In this document: one piece after another, positions 47,083 to 57,078 of the stretch | Numbering within the stretch: position 1 is the stretch's first letter | Layout: the number at the start of each line of letters is the position of its first letter | Source: Streptomyces cupreus | GTDB lineage: Bacteria; Actinomycetota; Actinomycetes; Streptomycetales; Streptomycetaceae | Assembly: GCF_014257025.1 (NCBI RefSeq) | Contig: NZ_JACMSF010000033.1 | Coordinates: 1 to 64,000 of the forward strand | Reading direction: 5' to 3' | DNA length: 64,000 bases | Position numbers and translations under genes: made by a program | The notes under the pieces: generated by a model | Told to the model about the DNA's origin: nothing | The model's database searches: none | What the model saw: the letters and a program-made list of their open reading frames with translations, nothing else

Positions 47083-48432
47083 GTGGACACCGGCACCATG
47101 GGGGCGACGGCGGCCGACGAGGTCGCCGGGCGACGGCGCGAGCAGCGCGGCTGGTACTTCTACGACTGGGCGTGTTCCGTCTATTCGACGAGCGTGCTCA
47201 CGGTGTTCCTCGGCCCCTACCTGACCTCGGTCGCCGAGGAGGCCGCCGACGCGGACGGCTTCGTCCACCCGCTCGGCATCCCGGTGCGCGCCGGGTCCTT
47301 CTTCGCCTACTCGGTGTCCCTGTCGGTGATCGTGGCCGTCCTGGCGATGCCCCTGGTCGGCGCCGCCGCCGACCGCAGTGGCCGGAAGAAGCCACTGCTG
47401 GCCGCGGCCGCGTACACCGGGGCCGCGGCGACGACGGCAATGTTCTTCCTCGACGGCGACCGCTATCTGCTCGGCGGCGCCCTGCTGATCGTCGCGAACG
47501 CCGCGCAGTCGGTCGCGATGATGCTCTACAACTCCTATCTGCCGCAGATCGCCCCGCCCGAGGAGCGCGACGCGGTGTCCTCCGGCGGCTGGGCGTTCGG
47601 GTACGCGGCGGGCGCCCTGGTCCTGATCGCGAACCTGGTCCTGTATCTCGCGCACGACTCCTTCGGCGTCTCCGAGACCACGGCCGTCCGCATCTGTCTG
47701 GCGTCGGCCGGCCTGTGGTGGGGCGCCTTCACCCTCGTACCGCTGCGCCGACTGCGCGACCGCCGCTCCGCCCCGGCCGGGGAGGCGACCGCGCCCGGCT
47801 TCCGGCAGCTCGCGGCGACGATCCGCGACATGCGCCGCCATCCGCTGACGCTCGCCTTCCTGCTGGCCTACCTCGTCTACAACGACGGCATCCAGACCGT
47901 GATCTCCCAGGCCTCCATCTATGGCTCCGAGGAACTGGGGCTCGGCCAGTCCACACTGATCGGCGCCGTGCTGCTGGTCCAGGTGCTGGCGGTGGCGGGG
48001 GCGCTGCTCATGGGACGACTCGCGCGGACGTACGGCGCCAAGCGCACGATTCTCGGATCGCTGGTCGCGTGGACGGTGACGCTGGCGGCCGGGTACTTCC
48101 TGCCGGCCGGGGCACCGGTGTGGTTCTTCGTGCTGGCGGCCGGGATCGGCCTTGTCCTCGGCGGCAGCCAGGCCCTGTCCCGCTCCCTGTTCTCCCATCT
48201 CGTACCGCCGGGCAAGGAGGCCGAGTACTTCTCCGCGTACGAGGTGAGCGACCGCGGGATGAGCTGGCTCGGCCCGCTGCTGTTCGGGCTCACCTACCAG
48301 CTGACCGGAAGTTATCGGGACGCGATCATCTCGCTGGTGGCCTTCTTCGCGCTCGGGTTCGTGCTGCTCGCGCGGGTTCCGGTGCGGCAGGCGATCAGCG
48401 ATGCGGGAAACCCGGTTCCGGCAAGAATTTAG
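47083..48432 (+). CDS. UMF1/Atg22-type MFS transporter
   Basis: A 449-residue MFS protein with 12 predicted segments. The N-terminal YFYDWACSVYSTSVLTVFLGPYL is diagnostic of the UMF1 family, which includes the vacuolar Atg22 amino-acid effluxer. GTG 47083 has GAGGG five bases upstream; ATG 47098 is an alternative. Substrate unknown; the gene follows the phosphodiesterase by 43 bases. Confidence 0.92.
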   Translation: MDTGTMGATAADEVAGRRREQRGWYFYDWACSVYSTSVLTVFLGPYLTSVAEEAADADGFVHPLGIPVRAGSFFAYSVSLSVIVAVLAMPLVGAAADRSGRKKPLLAAAAYTGAAATTAMFFLDGDRYLLGGALLIVANAAQSVAMMLYNSYLPQIAPPEERDAVSSGGWAFGYAAGALVLIANLVLYLAHDSFGVSETTAVRICLASAGLWWGAFTLVPLRRLRDRRSAPAGEATAPGFRQLAATIRDMRRHPLTLAFLLAYLVYNDGIQTVISQASIYGSEELGLGQSTLIGAVLLVQVLAVAGALLMGRLARTYGAKRTILGSLVAWTVTLAAGYFLPAGAPVWFFVLAAGIGLVLGGSQALSRSLFSHLVPPGKEAEYFSAYEVSDRGMSWLGPLLFGLTYQLTGSYRDAIISLVAFFALGFVLLARVPVRQAISDAGNPVPARI

Positions 48433-48456
48433 CGTTCAACGCGAAAGGGCTGTAGT

Positions 48457-48482
48457 GTACGCGTTTGGCCTGCCAGGCGTAC
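48457..48482 (+). terminator. Imperfect hairpin after the MFS gene
   Basis: GTACGC...GCGTAC outer arms and TGGC...GCCA inner arms with a small internal loop form a hairpin 25 bases past the MFS stop. A terminator role fits but there is no T tract. Confidence 0.4.
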
Positions 48483-48518
48483 CGTTACTGCGCGTCAAAG
48501 ATGCCGAAACGCTGGGTG

Positions 48519-48536
48519 ACATCTGCTAGCAGATGT
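48519..48536. promoter_or_regulatory. Perfect 18-base palindrome upstream of rbpA
   Basis: ACATCTGCTAGCAGATGT is a perfect palindrome 152 bases before the rbpA start and upstream of its sigma-R promoter. It could be an operator or a small stem (CTAG loop). I do not recognise a known regulator site. Confidence 0.5.
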
Positions 48537-48600
48537 GACAAACCGGGCGCCGGTGGGTACAACAAGGGGCGGCTACGACGGCGACGCATGACCCGGAACG

Positions 48601-48626
48601 GGAATCTTTACCGCCGACCGGACGTT
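48601..48626 (+). promoter_or_regulatory. Sigma-R promoter of rbpA
   Basis: GGAAT (48601-48605) and GTT (48624-48626) are separated by exactly 18 bases, matching the consensus of sigma-R, the thiol-oxidative-stress sigma factor of Streptomyces. rbpA is a known sigma-R target. The predicted transcript has a leader of about 50-60 bases. Confidence 0.85.
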
Positions 48627-48687
48627 GACCGGATGACGACGACAGCGACACCTGTCCTGTGGGCGACAAGCCCGGGAGGCACGATTC

Positions 48688-49062
48688 ATGAGTGAGCGAG
48701 CTCTTCGCGGCACGCGCCTCGTGGTGACCAGCTACGAGACGGACCGCGGCATCGACCTGGCCCCGCGCCAGGCCGTGGAGTACGCATGCGAGAAGGGGCA
48801 CCGCTTCGAGATGCCCTTCTCGGTCGAGGCGGAGATCCCGCCGGAGTGGGAGTGCAAGGTCTGCGGGGCCCAGGCACTCCTCGTTGACGGCGACGGCCCT
48901 GAGGAGAAGAAGGCCAAGCCCGCGCGTACGCATTGGGACATGCTGATGGAGCGGCGCACCCGCGAGGAGCTCGAAGAGGTCCTCGAGGAGCGCCTGGCCG
49001 TTCTGCGTTCCGGCGCGATGAACATCGCGGTCCACCCGAGGGACAGCCGCAAGTCGGCCTAG
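48688..49062 (+). CDS. rbpA: RNA polymerase-binding protein RbpA
   Basis: RbpA binds the principal sigma factor and core polymerase and stabilises open complexes; it also affects rifampicin tolerance. The 124 residues match. The zinc-binding residues Cys34, His38, Cys56 and Cys59 are present, followed by the basic linker and the sigma-interacting C-terminal helix region (REELEEVLEERLAVLR). GGGAGG precedes the ATG. A sigma-R promoter lies upstream and a strong terminator downstream. Confidence 0.98.
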   Translation: MSERALRGTRLVVTSYETDRGIDLAPRQAVEYACEKGHRFEMPFSVEAEIPPEWECKVCGAQALLVDGDGPEEKKAKPARTHWDMLMERRTREELEEVLEERLAVLRSGAMNIAVHPRDSRKSA

Positions 49063-49092
49063 TCCCCCGGGTCCGGAACCCCGATACAGCAC

Positions 49093-49137
49093 AAGACCGC
49101 GGGCGCCGTACGTTCTTCGTACGGCGCCCGCGGTCTT
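49093..49137. terminator. Strong bidirectional terminator between rbpA and fxsA-like gene
   Basis: A perfect 20-base-pair stem (49093-49112 with 49118-49137) and TTCTT loop lies 30 bases after rbpA and 24 bases past the stop of the convergent gene. A/T at the stem bases gives short T runs on both strands. Confidence 0.95.
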
Positions 49138-49161
49138 TCGTGTGTCCGGCTGCGGCCGGGC

Positions 49162-49719
49162 TCAGTGCGTCAGCGGCGGGCGAGGTCCCTCGGGGGTGTC
49201 CCCGGGCTCGTCCCTGATGACCTCACCCTGCACGACCTTCCCGTCGGGCCGGTGAATACGGGCCTGCTGGAAGGCACCGCCCAGGGAGCCGGGGTCGGCC
49301 TGGCGGAGCTTGCGCTCGACGGTGCGCTCGGCGTACCGCCCGAGGGCCTTCTGCACCGGCGGGATCAGCAGCAGCAGACCGACCGCGTCCGAGATCAGAC
49401 CGGGCAGCATCAGCAGCAGACCGCCGAGCATCATCAGGCCGTTGCCGCCTCCGGAGGGGGCCGGGGTGCCGCCCCGCTGGAGCGCCTCGTTGAGGTTCTG
49501 GAAGGCGCGCCTGCCCGCCCGCTTGATCACCACGGTGCCGAGCACGAGGCCCGCGAGCAGCAGCAGGAAGACGGTGAGCCCGCCCGCGGCGCCCGCGACC
49601 ACGGTCAGCAACCAGATCTCCAGCACCAGCCAGGCGGCGATGCCGAGCGGCAGGAACGTGCGCAGCCGGGAGCGCCGGGGCCGGGCGGGATGCGTGGGAG
49701 TCGGTGCGCCAGTCGTCAT
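49162..49719 (-). CDS. fxsA: FxsA-family membrane protein
   Basis: The 185-residue protein has two pairs of hydrophobic segments (LPLGIAAWLVLEIWLLTVVA and adjacent; GLMMLGGLLLMLPGLISDAV and adjacent) with the family signature GLLLMLPGLISD. E. coli FxsA overexpression relieves F exclusion of phage T7; the normal role is unknown. A hydrophilic C-terminal tail of about 60 residues is longer than in E. coli. It is convergent with rbpA. Confidence 0.92.
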   Translation of the reverse strand: MTTGAPTPTHPARPRRSRLRTFLPLGIAAWLVLEIWLLTVVAGAAGGLTVFLLLLAGLVLGTVVIKRAGRRAFQNLNEALQRGGTPAPSGGGNGLMMLGGLLLMLPGLISDAVGLLLLIPPVQKALGRYAERTVERKLRQADPGSLGGAFQQARIHRPDGKVVQGEVIRDEPGDTPEGPRPPLTH

Positions 49720-49812
49720 GCGTCCAGTGTGCCTGGGCCCGGCTCAGTGCGGGATAAGGGGGCGATCGACGGGCAGTGCGGCCATGAAACAGGACGGGGA
49801 CCAGCACGGGGA

Positions 49813-50619
49813 CTAGGACTGGGGCGGCTGGGGCTTCACGCGGCCGAGGAGTTTGCCGGCCCGCTCCTGCGCGCCCCAGGTGGTGACCCGCCACAGGGCC
49901 TCCACGAGGATGTCGCGGCTCATCTTGGAGTCGCCGAGCTCGCGTTCGACGAAGGTGATGGGCACCTCGACGACGTGGTAGCCGGCCTTGACGGCGCGGC
50001 GGGCGAGGTCGACCTGGAAGCAGTAGCCCTGGGAGGCGACGTCGTCGAGGCCGAGGCCCTCCAGGGTCTCGCGGCGGAAGGCGCGGTAGCCGCCGGTGAT
50101 GTCGCGCAGCGGCAGATCGAGGGCCATGCGGGAGTACAGGCTGCCGCCGCGGGAGATGAACTCGCGGCTCTTGGGCCAGTTCACCACCCGGCCGCCGGGC
50201 ACCCAGCGCGAGCCCAGGACCAGGTCGGCACCCTTGAGCGCGGTGAGCAGCCGGGGCAGTTCCTCGGGGCGGTGGGAGCCGTCGGCGTCCATCTCGACCA
50301 GGACGCCGTAGCCGTTCTCCAGGCCCCAGCGGAAGCCCGCGAGGTAGGCGGCGCCGAGGCCTTCCTTGCCCTTGCGGTGCAGCACCTGGACATGATCGTC
50401 CTCGGCGGCCAGTTCGTCGGCGAGCTTGCCGGTGCCGTCGGGGCTGTTGTCGTCGGCCACGAGGATGTGCGCCTCGGGCACGGCCGAGCGCACCCGGCCG
50501 ACGATCGCCTTGATGTTCTCCGCCTCGTTGTAGGTCGGAATGATCACCAACGCGGTGCCGAGCGGACCGAACCGCCTCCCCGAGGCCTGCGCCTCACGGA
50601 TCCCGTCGCCGTCGTTCAC
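49813..50619 (-). CDS. ppm1: Polyprenol monophosphomannose synthase
   Basis: A 268-residue GT2 enzyme that transfers mannose from GDP-mannose to polyprenyl phosphate at the cytoplasmic membrane face, supplying protein O-mannosylation and lipoglycan synthesis. Motifs are VIIPTYNEAENI, VADDNSPDGTG and EMDADGSHRP (metal site). It lacks the acyltransferase domain fused in mycobacterial Ppm1, as is normal in Streptomyces. It is a known host factor for phage phiC31 in S. coelicolor. Confidence 0.94.
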   Translation of the reverse strand: MNDGDGIREAQASGRRFGPLGTALVIIPTYNEAENIKAIVGRVRSAVPEAHILVADDNSPDGTGKLADELAAEDDHVQVLHRKGKEGLGAAYLAGFRWGLENGYGVLVEMDADGSHRPEELPRLLTALKGADLVLGSRWVPGGRVVNWPKSREFISRGGSLYSRMALDLPLRDITGGYRAFRRETLEGLGLDDVASQGYCFQVDLARRAVKAGYHVVEVPITFVERELGDSKMSRDILVEALWRVTTWGAQERAGKLLGRVKPQPPQS

Positions 50620-51167
50620 TGCTGCCCCTTCGTGTGCGTCCGCAGAAGGTCCACCTTAGTGGGCGCGGCCTGCGATTACGTGACATCACGTTCGTATGGT
50701 GGTGTCGATTGCACAAGAGCGGGGTAGCCATCTGCTTTTCGGATCATGCAGGCGCTCTGCGGATGGGGGCCCGGCGCCCTTCGGGCCGACCTGGGGCCCG
50801 CTGGCTGCGGGTCGACCGAAAGCCGTTGTCTACTGAGCGCCCGGGCCCCACCCGAGTCTCACCTCCCCGACCGGCCGGAAGGTTCCCTCGCCGTGGCGTG
50901 GGCGCTGAGCCTGGCTCCCAGTGGCGGTGCCCCGGTGCGGCACACCGTCTCTGACCCAGCGGCGTTGCGACGAGTTCCCGGAACGTTCACGCATTCCTGG
51001 TCGGGCGTCCGGTGGTGGACTCGGCAGAACCTACCGGCCCCCTGCCGTCGGCTGTCAACAGCCGTTTGACCTGCGGATCTTTCCTCAACTCCCTGGTCAG
51101 CGCGGAGGATACGCAGGTCGCGCGACGGGGCGGCGGCACCGGATCGGCCGCACGCCATCCCGGGAGA
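50620..51167. other. Long intergenic region upstream of ppm1
   Basis: These 548 bases lie between the ppm1 start and the amidohydrolase stop, both minus strand. No convincing gene was seen. The near-perfect inverted repeat ACGTGA-CA-TCACGT at 50678-50691, 59 bases before ppm1, is a candidate operator. GC-rich short hairpins around 50770-50830 could terminate the amidohydrolase transcript. Confidence 0.5.
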
Positions 51168-52766
51168 TCACTCGCCCGGCCGTACGAAGATCGTCCGTCC
51201 GCCCACCACCGTCCGCAGACAGACGGGCAGGTCACGGCCCGGGGTGAGGTCGGGCAGGCCAGGGGTGCCGGAGCGGGGGTCGGTCGACCAGCGGGCGACC
51301 CGGTCGTCCGGGGCCTGGACCACCAGTTCGTCGGTGCGCCACACGGCGTAGTCGGCGGGCGCGCCGGGGACCAGGATGCCCGCGTCGTCCCGTCCGATCG
51401 CGCGCCAGCCGCCCCGTGTGTGCGCCGTGAACGCGGCCCGCACGGAGACCCGGTGCTCGGGCGTCCGGTGAAAGGCGGCGGCGCGGACGGTGCCCCAGGG
51501 ATCCAGGGGTGTGACCGGGCTGTCCGAGCCGAAGGCGAGCGGGACACCGGCCCGCAGCAGGGCCGCGAAGGGGTTCAGCGTGCGGGCCCGCTCGGCGCCC
51601 AGGCGAGCGGTGTACATGCCGTCCTCGCCGCCCCACAGCGCGTCGAAGGCGGGCTGGACCGAGGCGGTCAGGCCGAACTCGGCGAAGGCGGCGATCGTCT
51701 CGGGTGTCAGCATCTCGGCGTGCTCGACCCGGTGCCGGGCGGCGCGGACGCGGGCGAGGCCGACCTTCTCCGCGGCGGCGCGCACGCCCTCGACGACGGC
51801 CCTCACGGCGGCGTCGCCGATCGCGTGGAAGCCTGCCTGGAGGCCCGCCTCGGTGCAGGCGGCGACATGGGCGGCGACGGCTACGGCGTCGAGGTAGGCG
51901 AGGCCGGTGTGCTCGGCGTCGGCGTACGGCTGGTGCAGACAGGCGGTGTGCGAGCCGAGGGCGCCGTCGACGAAGAGGTCGCCCGCGGCGCCGGCCGCGC
52001 CGAGCTCCCGTGCCCTGTCCACGTCCTGCTCCGCCCAGTAGCCGACGACCCGCGGTCCGGCCTCCTCGGCGGCGAGCCGGAGCAGGCCGGTGAAGTCGTC
52101 CTCGGAGGAGATCTCCGGGCCCCCGCACTCGTGGAGGGTGCCGATGCCGAGAGCGGCGGCGTGGGCAAGGGCCGCGCGCTGGGCCTCGACGCGCTGAGCG
52201 GGCGTCACCGCGCCGAGAGCTGCGGCGCGTACGGCGTGGTGGGCGTCGGCGGTGAGCGGGCCGTCGACCCGGCCCAGGGACGCCAGGTCGAGCAGGGCCG
52301 TCGTCACGACCGCCGAGTGGACGTCGATACGGGAGAGATAGAGGGGCCGCCCGCCGGTGGCCGCGTCGAGCTCGGCCCGCGTCGGAGGACGGCCGCCGGG
52401 CCAGCGGGCGGAGTCCCAGCCGTGGCCCAGGAGGACGCGGTCGTTCGGGCGGGCGGCGGCGAAGTCCCGTACGAGATCGAGGGCCGCCTCCAGGGAGGGG
52501 GCGGCGGACAGGTCGAGGCCGGTCAGGGCGAGGCCCGTCGCGGTGGTGTGCACATGGGCGTCGGTGAACGCCGGGGTGACGAGCGCGCCGTCCAGGTCCA
52601 CGACCTCGTCCACACCGTCCGCGAAGGCGTCCGCGGCACCTTCCGAACCGACCCAGGCGACCTGCCCGCGCTCGACGACCATCGCGGTGGCGAACGGGTC
52701 GGCGGGACTGTGGACCTCCCCGCGGCGAAGCAGAACGGTCTGGGACTCGGCGGTGCGCTCACTCAT
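51168..52766 (-). CDS. Amidohydrolase, YtcJ-like (Amidohydro_3)
   Basis: The 532-residue metal-dependent hydrolase has the HxH motif TPAFTDAHVHTTATG, the second metal site region GFHAIGDAAV, HRVEHAEML and the C-terminal FGSDSPV. YtcJ-type enzymes act on amide or exoenzyme substrates of unknown nature. No signal peptide. The Lrp-family regulator lies 48 bases upstream on the same strand. Confidence 0.91.
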   Translation of the reverse strand: MSERTAESQTVLLRRGEVHSPADPFATAMVVERGQVAWVGSEGAADAFADGVDEVVDLDGALVTPAFTDAHVHTTATGLALTGLDLSAAPSLEAALDLVRDFAAARPNDRVLLGHGWDSARWPGGRPPTRAELDAATGGRPLYLSRIDVHSAVVTTALLDLASLGRVDGPLTADAHHAVRAAALGAVTPAQRVEAQRAALAHAAALGIGTLHECGGPEISSEDDFTGLLRLAAEEAGPRVVGYWAEQDVDRARELGAAGAAGDLFVDGALGSHTACLHQPYADAEHTGLAYLDAVAVAAHVAACTEAGLQAGFHAIGDAAVRAVVEGVRAAAEKVGLARVRAARHRVEHAEMLTPETIAAFAEFGLTASVQPAFDALWGGEDGMYTARLGAERARTLNPFAALLRAGVPLAFGSDSPVTPLDPWGTVRAAAFHRTPEHRVSVRAAFTAHTRGGWRAIGRDDAGILVPGAPADYAVWRTDELVVQAPDDRVARWSTDPRSGTPGLPDLTPGRDLPVCLRTVVGGRTIFVRPGE

Positions 52767-52814
52767 GGGGAACAGTCTCCCGCCTCCCCGCGGCCGCCCG
52801 GCACGCAGGCCGGC

Positions 52815-53255
52815 TCAGATACGCGGCGGGCGTGCCTCGTACGGCGTGGAGAGCACCACCGTCGTCCGGGTGGAGACGCCCGCCAGCGAGCGCAGACGGG
52901 CCAGCAGTTCCTCCAGTTCGTGCGGGGTGGCCACGCGCACCTTGAGGATGTAGTTCTCGTCGCCCGCGACGCTGTGGCACGCCTCGATCTCGGGGACCCC
53001 GGCCAGGCGGTCCGCGATGTCGTCGGGCGCGCTGGGGTCGAACGGTTTCACCGAGATGAACGCGGTCATGGGCAGCCCGACGGCCTCGGGGTCCACGACC
53101 GCGGCGTAGCCACGGATGACGCCACGCTGTTCGAGCCGTCGCACCCGCTGGTGCACGGCCGACGTGGACAGGCCCGTGGCCTTGCCCAGGTCTGTGTAGC
53201 TCATCCGCCCGTCCTTGACGAGCAGCTGCACGATCTGTCGGTCCAGCTCCTCCAT
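52815..53255 (-). CDS. Lrp/AsnC-family regulator
   Basis: A 146-residue regulator with N-terminal helix-turn-helix (MSYTDLGKATGLSTSAVHQRV) and C-terminal RAM domain (ISVKPFD..., EACHSVAGDENYILKVR). Such proteins sense amino acids and form octamers. The ATG at 53255 (MEELDRQIVQ) is the family start. It may regulate the downstream amidohydrolase. Confidence 0.94.
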   Translation of the reverse strand: MEELDRQIVQLLVKDGRMSYTDLGKATGLSTSAVHQRVRRLEQRGVIRGYAAVVDPEAVGLPMTAFISVKPFDPSAPDDIADRLAGVPEIEACHSVAGDENYILKVRVATPHELEELLARLRSLAGVSTRTTVVLSTPYEARPPRI

Positions 53256-53523
53256 GGCGCAAGAACCTACAGTGCCCCTGACCTCCTGGGATACCTGAGC
53301 GGCCCAGGTCATGCCCGGTTCGTGATGTGACGGGGATGAGTCTGTGAGCCTCCTGGGGGACAAACCGGCCGCCCCGGGCACCTGCGGACGGCATGTGACG
53401 AACACCACAGCCGCCGGACCGGCTCCGTGATGTCCTCGTGATTACCGCCGAGACGGGGCGGGAAGTGCTTGCTGTGGTCGAGGCCGCAGTGCCTGAACGG
53501 CCCAGCCCGAGGGGGAGAATCCC

Positions 53524-53964
53524 ATGCAGAGTCTTAAGCGCCCTGGTCGTACCGCACCCAAGCGCCCGCAGCTTGTCGTCGAGCCCGAGCCGGAGGGCGT
53601 CGAACCCGACGGCGACTTCGCCGACGAGGAGTTCGACGCGTACGACACCTTCGAGATGTACCGGGTGATCTGCCCGGACTGCGCCCAGCCCATCGCGCTG
53701 CTGGCGGACGAGGAGGTTCTGCCCGAGCACGCGCTGTGCGCCTCGCCGTGGAACCCGTTCGGCCTGACGGTGTGCGCCGGCACCGGCCGCAGCGCCTCCG
53801 ACGCCCGCGCCGCGGACGAGTCGGCCGAACCCCAGGAGCAGGACACCGCCCTGTTGTTGACGCTCCCTCAGGGACTCGACTGGCGGACGCAGCCGTTCTC
53901 GCACGTCGGCGGCCCAGGCTCGCGCCCGATGCGCGTGCCGGCGATGCGGCGCCACGCCGCCTGA
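53524..53964 (+). CDS. Conserved Streptomyces protein with two Cys pairs
   Basis: No known family is recognised. The 146-residue acidic protein has ICPDCAQPIALL (about residue 50) and HALCASPWNPFGLTVC (about 75-90); the four cysteines could form a zinc ribbon. GAGGGGGAGAA precedes the ATG. It lies alone, divergent from the Lrp gene with 268 bases between them. Confidence 0.82.
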   Translation: MQSLKRPGRTAPKRPQLVVEPEPEGVEPDGDFADEEFDAYDTFEMYRVICPDCAQPIALLADEEVLPEHALCASPWNPFGLTVCAGTGRSASDARAADESAEPQEQDTALLLTLPQGLDWRTQPFSHVGGPGSRPMRVPAMRRHAA

Positions 53965-54132
53965 GTGATCCCGCTCGATCTCTTGGCCCAGTAGCCGAAA
54001 TCCCGCACCCCGGCTCGCAGGTTGCCGTGGTGCGGGTTCAGTGTGCCCACAGGGCTCCGTGGGGGCATCCGCGAACTCACGCCCGATTCCGTGGATCGGT
54101 GACCTGCCCGGTCGCCGCCGCGTTGCCCTGGT

Positions 54133-54381
54133 ATGGCCCCCACATATTCGACGACCGGGCGTCAACGACGCGTCTTCGTGCCGCGACCCGCAGAATCGGT
54201 TCCGCTGGCCACGCCCCAGTTCCAGGACCCGCCCATCTACCGGGATCTGATGCGCACTTGGGCCGATCGGGGCCGTACCCTGCCGGGCCGCCACGACCCG
54301 GAGTGGGTCCGGCTGGCGGCGCCGACGGTACGGGCGGGTGAGTTCAGCGCCCCTCGGGACCCGCGAGGTGACGGGCGATGA
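54133..54381 (+). CDS. Small protein of unknown function
   Basis: An 82-residue basic protein with strongly GC-biased third codon positions, so likely real. DLMRTWADRGRTLPGRHDPEWVRLA is its most protein-like stretch. No strong ribosome-binding site precedes ATG 54133. Its last 38 bases overlap the 3' end of the convergent acyl-CoA dehydrogenase gene. Confidence 0.6.
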   Translation: MAPTYSTTGRQRRVFVPRPAESVPLATPQFQDPPIYRDLMRTWADRGRTLPGRHDPEWVRLAAPTVRAGEFSAPRDPRGDGR

Positions 54382-55516
54382 CCATGCGCTGGATCTGGTT
54401 GGTGCCCTCGACGATCTGGAGCACCTTGGCCTCGCGCATGTAGCGCTCGGTGGGGAAGTCGGCGGTGTAGCCGTACCCGCCGAGGATCTGCACGGCGTCG
54501 GTGGTCACCCTCATCGCCGTGTCGGTGCAGTGGAGTTTGGCCATGGCCGCCTGCTTGGCGAACGGCCGGCCCGCGTCCCTGAGGCGCGCCGCCGCGAGGT
54601 ACAGCGCACGGCCCGCCTCGATCTGGGTCGCCATGTCGGCGAGCATGAAGCGCAGGCCCTGGAAGTCGGCGATCGGCCGCCCGAACTGCCTGCGCCCGGC
54701 GGCGTACGCCACGGCCTCGTCCAGCGCCGCCTGGGCCACGCCGATCGCGCAGGCCGCGATACCGAGCCGCCCGGAGTCCAGCGCGGACAGGGCGATGGCG
54801 AAGCCCTGCCCCTCCTCGCCGAGCCGCCGCTCGTCCGGGACCCGCACGCCGTCGAAGTGGACCTGCGCCGTCGGCGAGCCCTTCATGCCCATCTTCTTCT
54901 CGGGCGCGGCCCCGCTCAGCCCCTCGGCGTCCCCGGGCACCAGGAAGGCGGTGATCCCGCGCGGGCCCTCCTCGCCGGTGCGGGCCATGACCGTGTAGAA
55001 GTCGGCGATGCCGCCGTGCGTGATCCAGGCCTTGGTCCCGGTGATCACCCAGTCGTCCCCATCCCGCACGGCCTTGGTGCGCAGGGAGGCGGCATCGGAT
55101 CCGGACGACGGCTCGGACAGGCAGTAGGCGCCCAGCAGTCCTCCGCCGAGCATCGCGGGCAGATGCTCGACCTGCTGCTCCTTGGTTCCGTAGGCGGCGA
55201 GGGCGTAGGAGGCCAGGGTGTGCACGCTGACGCCGAGGCCGACGGTGAGCCGGGCCATGGCGAGCTCTTCGAGGACCTGGAGGTAGACCTCGTACGGCTG
55301 GTCGCCGCCGCCGTACTCGGAGTCGTAGGGCAGTCCGAGGAGGCCCGATTCCGACAGCAGGGCGAAGACCTCGCGCGGGAAGCGTCCGGCGTCCTCCTCC
55401 TCGGCCGCCTTCGGGGCGATCTCGCGCTGGGCGATGTCGCGGACGAGCGAGATCAGATCCCGGGCCTCGTCCGTGGGCAGGTGCCGGTCCACCGGTTGCG
55501 GGGCGCGGTCGGGCAT
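54344..55516 (-). CDS. Acyl-CoA dehydrogenase
   Basis: A 390-residue FAD enzyme of fatty or branched acyl-CoA beta-oxidation. Motifs are YCLSEPSSGSDAAS, the FAD/substrate loop VITGTKAWITHGG, and IVEGTNQIQRMVIARHL at the C-terminus, which carries a catalytic-type Glu. GGAGAG lies seven bases before ATG 55516 (MPDRAPQPVD), favouring it over the upstream start at 55546. It diverges from the chitinase gene. Confidence 0.94.
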   Translation of the reverse strand: MPDRAPQPVDRHLPTDEARDLISLVRDIAQREIAPKAAEEEDAGRFPREVFALLSESGLLGLPYDSEYGGGDQPYEVYLQVLEELAMARLTVGLGVSVHTLASYALAAYGTKEQQVEHLPAMLGGGLLGAYCLSEPSSGSDAASLRTKAVRDGDDWVITGTKAWITHGGIADFYTVMARTGEEGPRGITAFLVPGDAEGLSGAAPEKKMGMKGSPTAQVHFDGVRVPDERRLGEEGQGFAIALSALDSGRLGIAACAIGVAQAALDEAVAYAAGRRQFGRPIADFQGLRFMLADMATQIEAGRALYLAAARLRDAGRPFAKQAAMAKLHCTDTAMRVTTDAVQILGGYGYTADFPTERYMREAKVLQIVEGTNQIQRMVIARHLAGPEGR

Positions 55517-55730
55517 GGCGACGCTCTCCTCCCTTATCGGGCGCATCGGCGGACGTGCGCCTTGGGTGGGGCGGCTCCGCCGGGTCTCACTGGGTGCGGG
55601 CCGATGGCCCGCACTCCCGGGTCACGGAAGCTGCTGACCAGCGGCTCTGCGCTGTGAGTATGCCCGATCGGAGGCACCGAGTCACCAGTTAACGACCGCT
55701 CACTCCAAGAAAACTCAAGCCGCACGAAAT

Positions 55731-55772
55731 TGGTCCGAACCATTGACCCGACTGGTCTAGTCCTCCTAATGT
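55731..55772 (+). promoter_or_regulatory. Chitinase promoter with paired 12-base repeats and dre-like site
   Basis: TGGTCCGAACCA (55731-55742) and TGGTCTAGTCCT (55753-55764) are the imperfect direct repeats typical of Streptomyces chitinase promoters. ACTGGTCTAGTCCTCC (55751-55766) matches the DasR consensus at 13 of 16 positions. TTGACC (55743-55748) and TAATGT (55767-55772), 18 bases apart, form the promoter, so the second repeat fills the spacer. A 9-base-arm hairpin is further upstream at 55594-55614. Confidence 0.85.
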
Positions 55773-55842
55773 GCGGGCAACGCTTTACCGCGTTCATGCC
55801 AATCGGCGCGCGTTCCCCTCTCCCCCCAGGAGGAGACACCCG

Positions 55843-57070
<1,228 letters not shown>

Positions 57071-57078
<8 letters not shown>

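Noticed and set aside
50634..51069. Short open frames in the ppm1-amidohydrolase gap
   Set aside because: No ribosome-binding sites, weak codon bias and no recognisable domain.
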